Below, piece after piece: positions 13,990 through 15,882 of a stretch of 15,882 bases of DNA. Origin of the DNA: JAVBQJ01 sp031549115 (GTDB taxonomy: Bacteria > Verrucomicrobiota > Lentisphaeria > Victivallales > Victivallaceae). The stretch is from contig JAVBQJ010000133.1 of assembly GCA_031549115.1 (NCBI GenBank), forward strand, positions 1-15,882. Reading direction: 5' to 3'. The notes beneath the pieces were generated by a model. The model searched no databases. It saw only the letters and a program-made list of their open reading frames with translations, and was not told the origin of the DNA. A program made the translations under genes and the position numbers. Position 1 is the first letter of the stretch. Each line of letters begins with the position of its first letter.

Positions 13990-14108
13990 TTGGGGAAAAG
14001 GAACCCCCCCCTTTTGAGGAAAGGGGCTGTTTTCCCTCTTCCCCAAAACCCTTCTCCCTTTCCCCTCAAACCTTTTCAACGTAATTTTTTGCCCCGTTGG
14101 GCAAAAAA
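13990..14108 (+). repeat. Family 2 foldback element, unit 2
   Basis: The outer arms are TTGGGGAA (13990-13997) and TTCCCCAA (14039-14046). The inner foldback CCCCTTT-tgagg-AAAGGGG lies at 14008-14026. A pyrimidine tract follows, with a 22-base segment at 14062-14083 identical to unit 1. The terminal hairpin differs: TTTTTTGCCC-cgtt-GGGCAAAAAA at 14085-14108, perfect over ten base pairs. It has T before and A after the stem on both strands, so it is not a standard terminator. The unit sits between dnaB and rhaB and faces the reversed unit 3. Confidence 0.75.
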
Positions 14109-14292
14109 TGAGCAGGAATTCCCGGATAGCCGTCAAGCATACATCCCGACCCCGGAAGCTCCGATTTATGTTTTTGCGCAGCAAAAAACATAAATCGTAC
14201 ACAAAAAGGTTTGAGGGGGATGAGGAAGGGGGTCCGGGGGAGGGAGAAGGGTGCCCCTTTCCTCAAAAGGGGTTCCTTCTCCCTCCCCCGGG
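14109..14292 (-). repeat. Family 2 foldback element, unit 3 (inverted)
   Basis: Read on the minus strand it starts 24 bases after the dnaB stop. The outer stem is a perfect 17 base pairs (14275-14291 with 14234-14250), the inner foldback is CCCCTTT-tgagg-AAAGGGG (14272-14254), then the pyrimidine tract. The AT-rich hairpin at 14197-14162 has the same arms as unit 1 apart from a one-base bulge. The tail similarity to unit 1 (ACGG..CCGGGAAT) extends to about 14110. Units 2 and 3 are therefore head-to-head neighbours and together fill most of the 425-base dnaB-rhaB gap. Confidence 0.75.
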
Positions 14293-14315
14293 ACACATTA
14301 CCCACCCGCCTAAAA

Positions 14316-15737
14316 TCACTTCTGCGGTAAGTCGCTGGCGTGTTTGCTGGCGTTGACGAATTCCATGTATTGGGGGAAGAAGCGCAGGTTGACGATTCCG
14401 GTTTGGCCGTTACGGTTTTTTTCCACGATCAATTCGGCCTCAAGGCCGTTCTGGAGGATTTCCGGGGTCAGGTTTTTGGCTTCGTCGCGGTTACGGTGGA
14501 GGAAGGCGACGACGTCGGCGTCCTGTTCGATGGCGCCGGATTCGCGCAGGTGGCTGAGTTTCGGGCGGGCGGAGGCGCCGGCGGTCTTTTCGATTTCGCG
14601 GTTGAGCTGGGCCAGCACCAGTACGGGGATGTTCAATTCCTTGGCGATCCGTTTCAGGCCGCCGGAAATTTCGGCGACCTCCTGCTGGCGGCTTTCGATC
14701 CGGGATCCGGCGCTCATCAGCTGCAGATAGTCCAGTACGACCACGTCGATATCGTGGGTGGCTTTCATCCACCGGGCCTTGGCGCGCAATTCGGCGATGG
14801 TGAGACCGCTGGTGGGGTCGATGTAAATCTCGGCGTTGCGGTAGACGCTGACGGCCTGGGTGAGCTTCGGAATGTCGGTATTGCTTTTGAAGCTGCCGTC
14901 GAAAAAGCTGCTCGGCGACACCTTGGCTTCGGTGCACAACAGACGCTGGGTGATCATCTCCGCGGTCATTTCCAGGCTGAAAAACGCCACCTTGCGCGGT
15001 TTGACCTGGTTCAGCGCGATGTTGCGGACGAAGTTCAGCGCGATCGCCGTTTTCCCGATGGACGGACGCGCCGCCAGTACGAACATTTCCCCGGGCTTCA
15101 GCCCCGCGGTGTAGCGGTCCAGTTCGGGGTAACCGGTCGGAATGCCCGGCTCCACTTCTTTATTCAAAATTTTCCAGATATTCTCGAACGCGCTCTGCGC
15201 CGCGTCCTGGATCGAAACGATCTGGCTTTTCACGTGCTGGTTGCGCACGTTGAAAATCGCCTGTTCGATCTCGCCGATCAGCCCTCCCGCCGCCTCGCTC
15301 GCGTCGTAACACTTGAGCAGCGATTCGGAGCATACCCCGATCATGTTGCGCAAAATCGCCAGGTCGCGGACGATCTTGCACCAGGTGTCCAGATTCACCG
15401 TCGTCGCGATCGCGTCGGAGATTTCAATCAACGCAATGCGGCCGCCGATCTCGTCCAGACGGTTTTCCACCTCCAGCTTGTGCGCCACACTGACCAGGTC
15501 GATCTCCGACTCGCCATCCTTGTACAACGCATAAATTGCCTTGAAAATCGCCCGGTGCACCGGAGAATAAAAATACTCCGCCGAATCCCCGAACTGCTCG
15601 ACCACCAGGTCGACACAAGGCTTCGGCTCACGCAGCATCGCCGCCAGAACCGCGCGCTCCGCCTCCAGATTGTGCGGCTGCGGCCGGTCAAACCCCAACA
15701 GCCCCGGCACCGCTTCCTTCTTCTCATACTCCGCCAT
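14316..15737 (-). CDS. dnaB: Replicative DNA helicase DnaB
   Basis: The protein has 473 residues, a normal bacterial DnaB length. It is the hexameric 5'-3' helicase that unwinds DNA at the replication fork and recruits primase. The N-terminal helical domain opens with PHNLEAERAVLAAML (21-35). The RecA-like ATPase domain contains TGYPELDRYTAGLKPGEMFV, Walker A ARPSIGKTA (223-231, with isoleucine where methionine is more usual), FFSLEM (252-257), Walker B VVVLDYLQLM (332-341), LAQLNRE (375-381) and the C-terminal KNRNGQTG (440-447). There is no sign of an intein. The ATG at 15737 follows GAAAGAG. It has no replication partner such as rplI within the window, and the region upstream holds only a family 2 unit and no visible gene. 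Confidence 0.96.
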   Translation of the reverse strand: MAEYEKKEAVPGLLGFDRPQPHNLEAERAVLAAMLREPKPCVDLVVEQFGDSAEYFYSPVHRAIFKAIYALYKDGESEIDLVSVAHKLEVENRLDEIGGRIALIEISDAIATTVNLDTWCKIVRDLAILRNMIGVCSESLLKCYDASEAAGGLIGEIEQAIFNVRNQHVKSQIVSIQDAAQSAFENIWKILNKEVEPGIPTGYPELDRYTAGLKPGEMFVLAARPSIGKTAIALNFVRNIALNQVKPRKVAFFSLEMTAEMITQRLLCTEAKVSPSSFFDGSFKSNTDIPKLTQAVSVYRNAEIYIDPTSGLTIAELRAKARWMKATHDIDVVVLDYLQLMSAGSRIESRQQEVAEISGGLKRIAKELNIPVLVLAQLNREIEKTAGASARPKLSHLRESGAIEQDADVVAFLHRNRDEAKNLTPEILQNGLEAELIVEKNRNGQTGIVNLRFFPQYMEFVNASKHASDLPQK

Positions 15738-15770
15738 TTTAAACTCTTTCAGCTGGTTGTGTCAGACGCC

Positions 15771-15865
15771 TTGGGGAGGAGGGCAAGGACCCCGTGTGTG
15801 GGAAGGGGCTCCCTTACCTCCGCCCCAAACCCCGCTCCTTTTGCTATGAACAAATTGTTTTGTTC
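15771..15865 (+). repeat. Family 2 foldback element, unit 4 (divergent)
   Basis: The outer arms TTGGGGaGGAGG (15771-15782) and CCTCCgCCCCAA (15817-15828) pair over twelve positions with one mismatch. Inside, CCCC-gtgtgtggaa-GGGG (15790-15807) replaces the TGAGG-loop foldback. A short pyrimidine tract follows, then a different terminal hairpin GAACAAA-ttgt-TTTGTTC (15848-15865). It lies upstream of dnaB, pointing away from it, and is cut close to the window edge. Confidence 0.6.
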
Positions 15866-15882
15866 CTGTTTCGTGGTGAGGC

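Overview
The window is GC-rich bacterial DNA, roughly 60 % GC by eye. It has long dense coding regions and intergenic gaps of 280 to 500 bases filled with structured repeats. A LacZ-type GH2 beta-galactosidase, a carbohydrate-linked ADP-ribosylglycohydrolase-like protein, a rhamnulokinase and several regulators point to a host- or polysaccharide-associated sugar user. I suspect the PVC superphylum, possibly Lentisphaerota/Victivallales. That is an impression from gene types and repeat style; no rRNA or other phylogenetic marker was used.

Layout. Plus strand, 1-6173: the 3' end of an unidentified gene (possibly a glycosidase C-terminus), a complete GH2 beta-galactosidase, an ADP-ribosylglycohydrolase-family protein and an AraC regulator with a cupin-type sensor domain. 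This reads as a sugar-use locus with its own regulator. Plus strand, 6459-8168: two small membrane proteins, one HdeD/DUF308-like and one unnamed with two membrane spans. Minus strand, 8178-9978: a MATE efflux pump followed by a MarR regulator, a likely self-regulated drug/toxin efflux operon, with a promoter and direct-repeat candidate operator in front of the pump. Minus strand, 10313-13890: an orphan lipoprotein substrate-binding protein (SBP_bac_5 type) and rhamnulokinase RhaB. Minus strand, 14316-15737: the replicative helicase DnaB.

The unexplained content is between the genes. Family 1 occurs four times (4978-5212, 7061-7476, 10156-10292, 12176-12406). Every copy starts with an ATAGAGCC box shortly after a stop codon, in the same orientation as the gene just ended, and finishes with a GGCGCCGCACC-type box before the next co-directional gene. 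Inside is a chain of hairpins. Stems change between copies by compensatory substitutions, and two wobble pairs are compatible only with the gene-sense strand. This suggests a structured 3'-UTR or intercistronic RNA, or a mobile element selected for folding.

Family 2 occurs four times (6145-6335, 13990-14108, 14109-14292 reversed, 15771-15865). It combines a purine/pyrimidine double foldback with a separate AT-rich hairpin that differs from unit to unit. One unit overlaps the end of the AraC gene and supplies its last codons and stop. Neither family looks protein-coding, and I cannot match either to a named element. No tRNA, rRNA, CRISPR array or transposase was seen.
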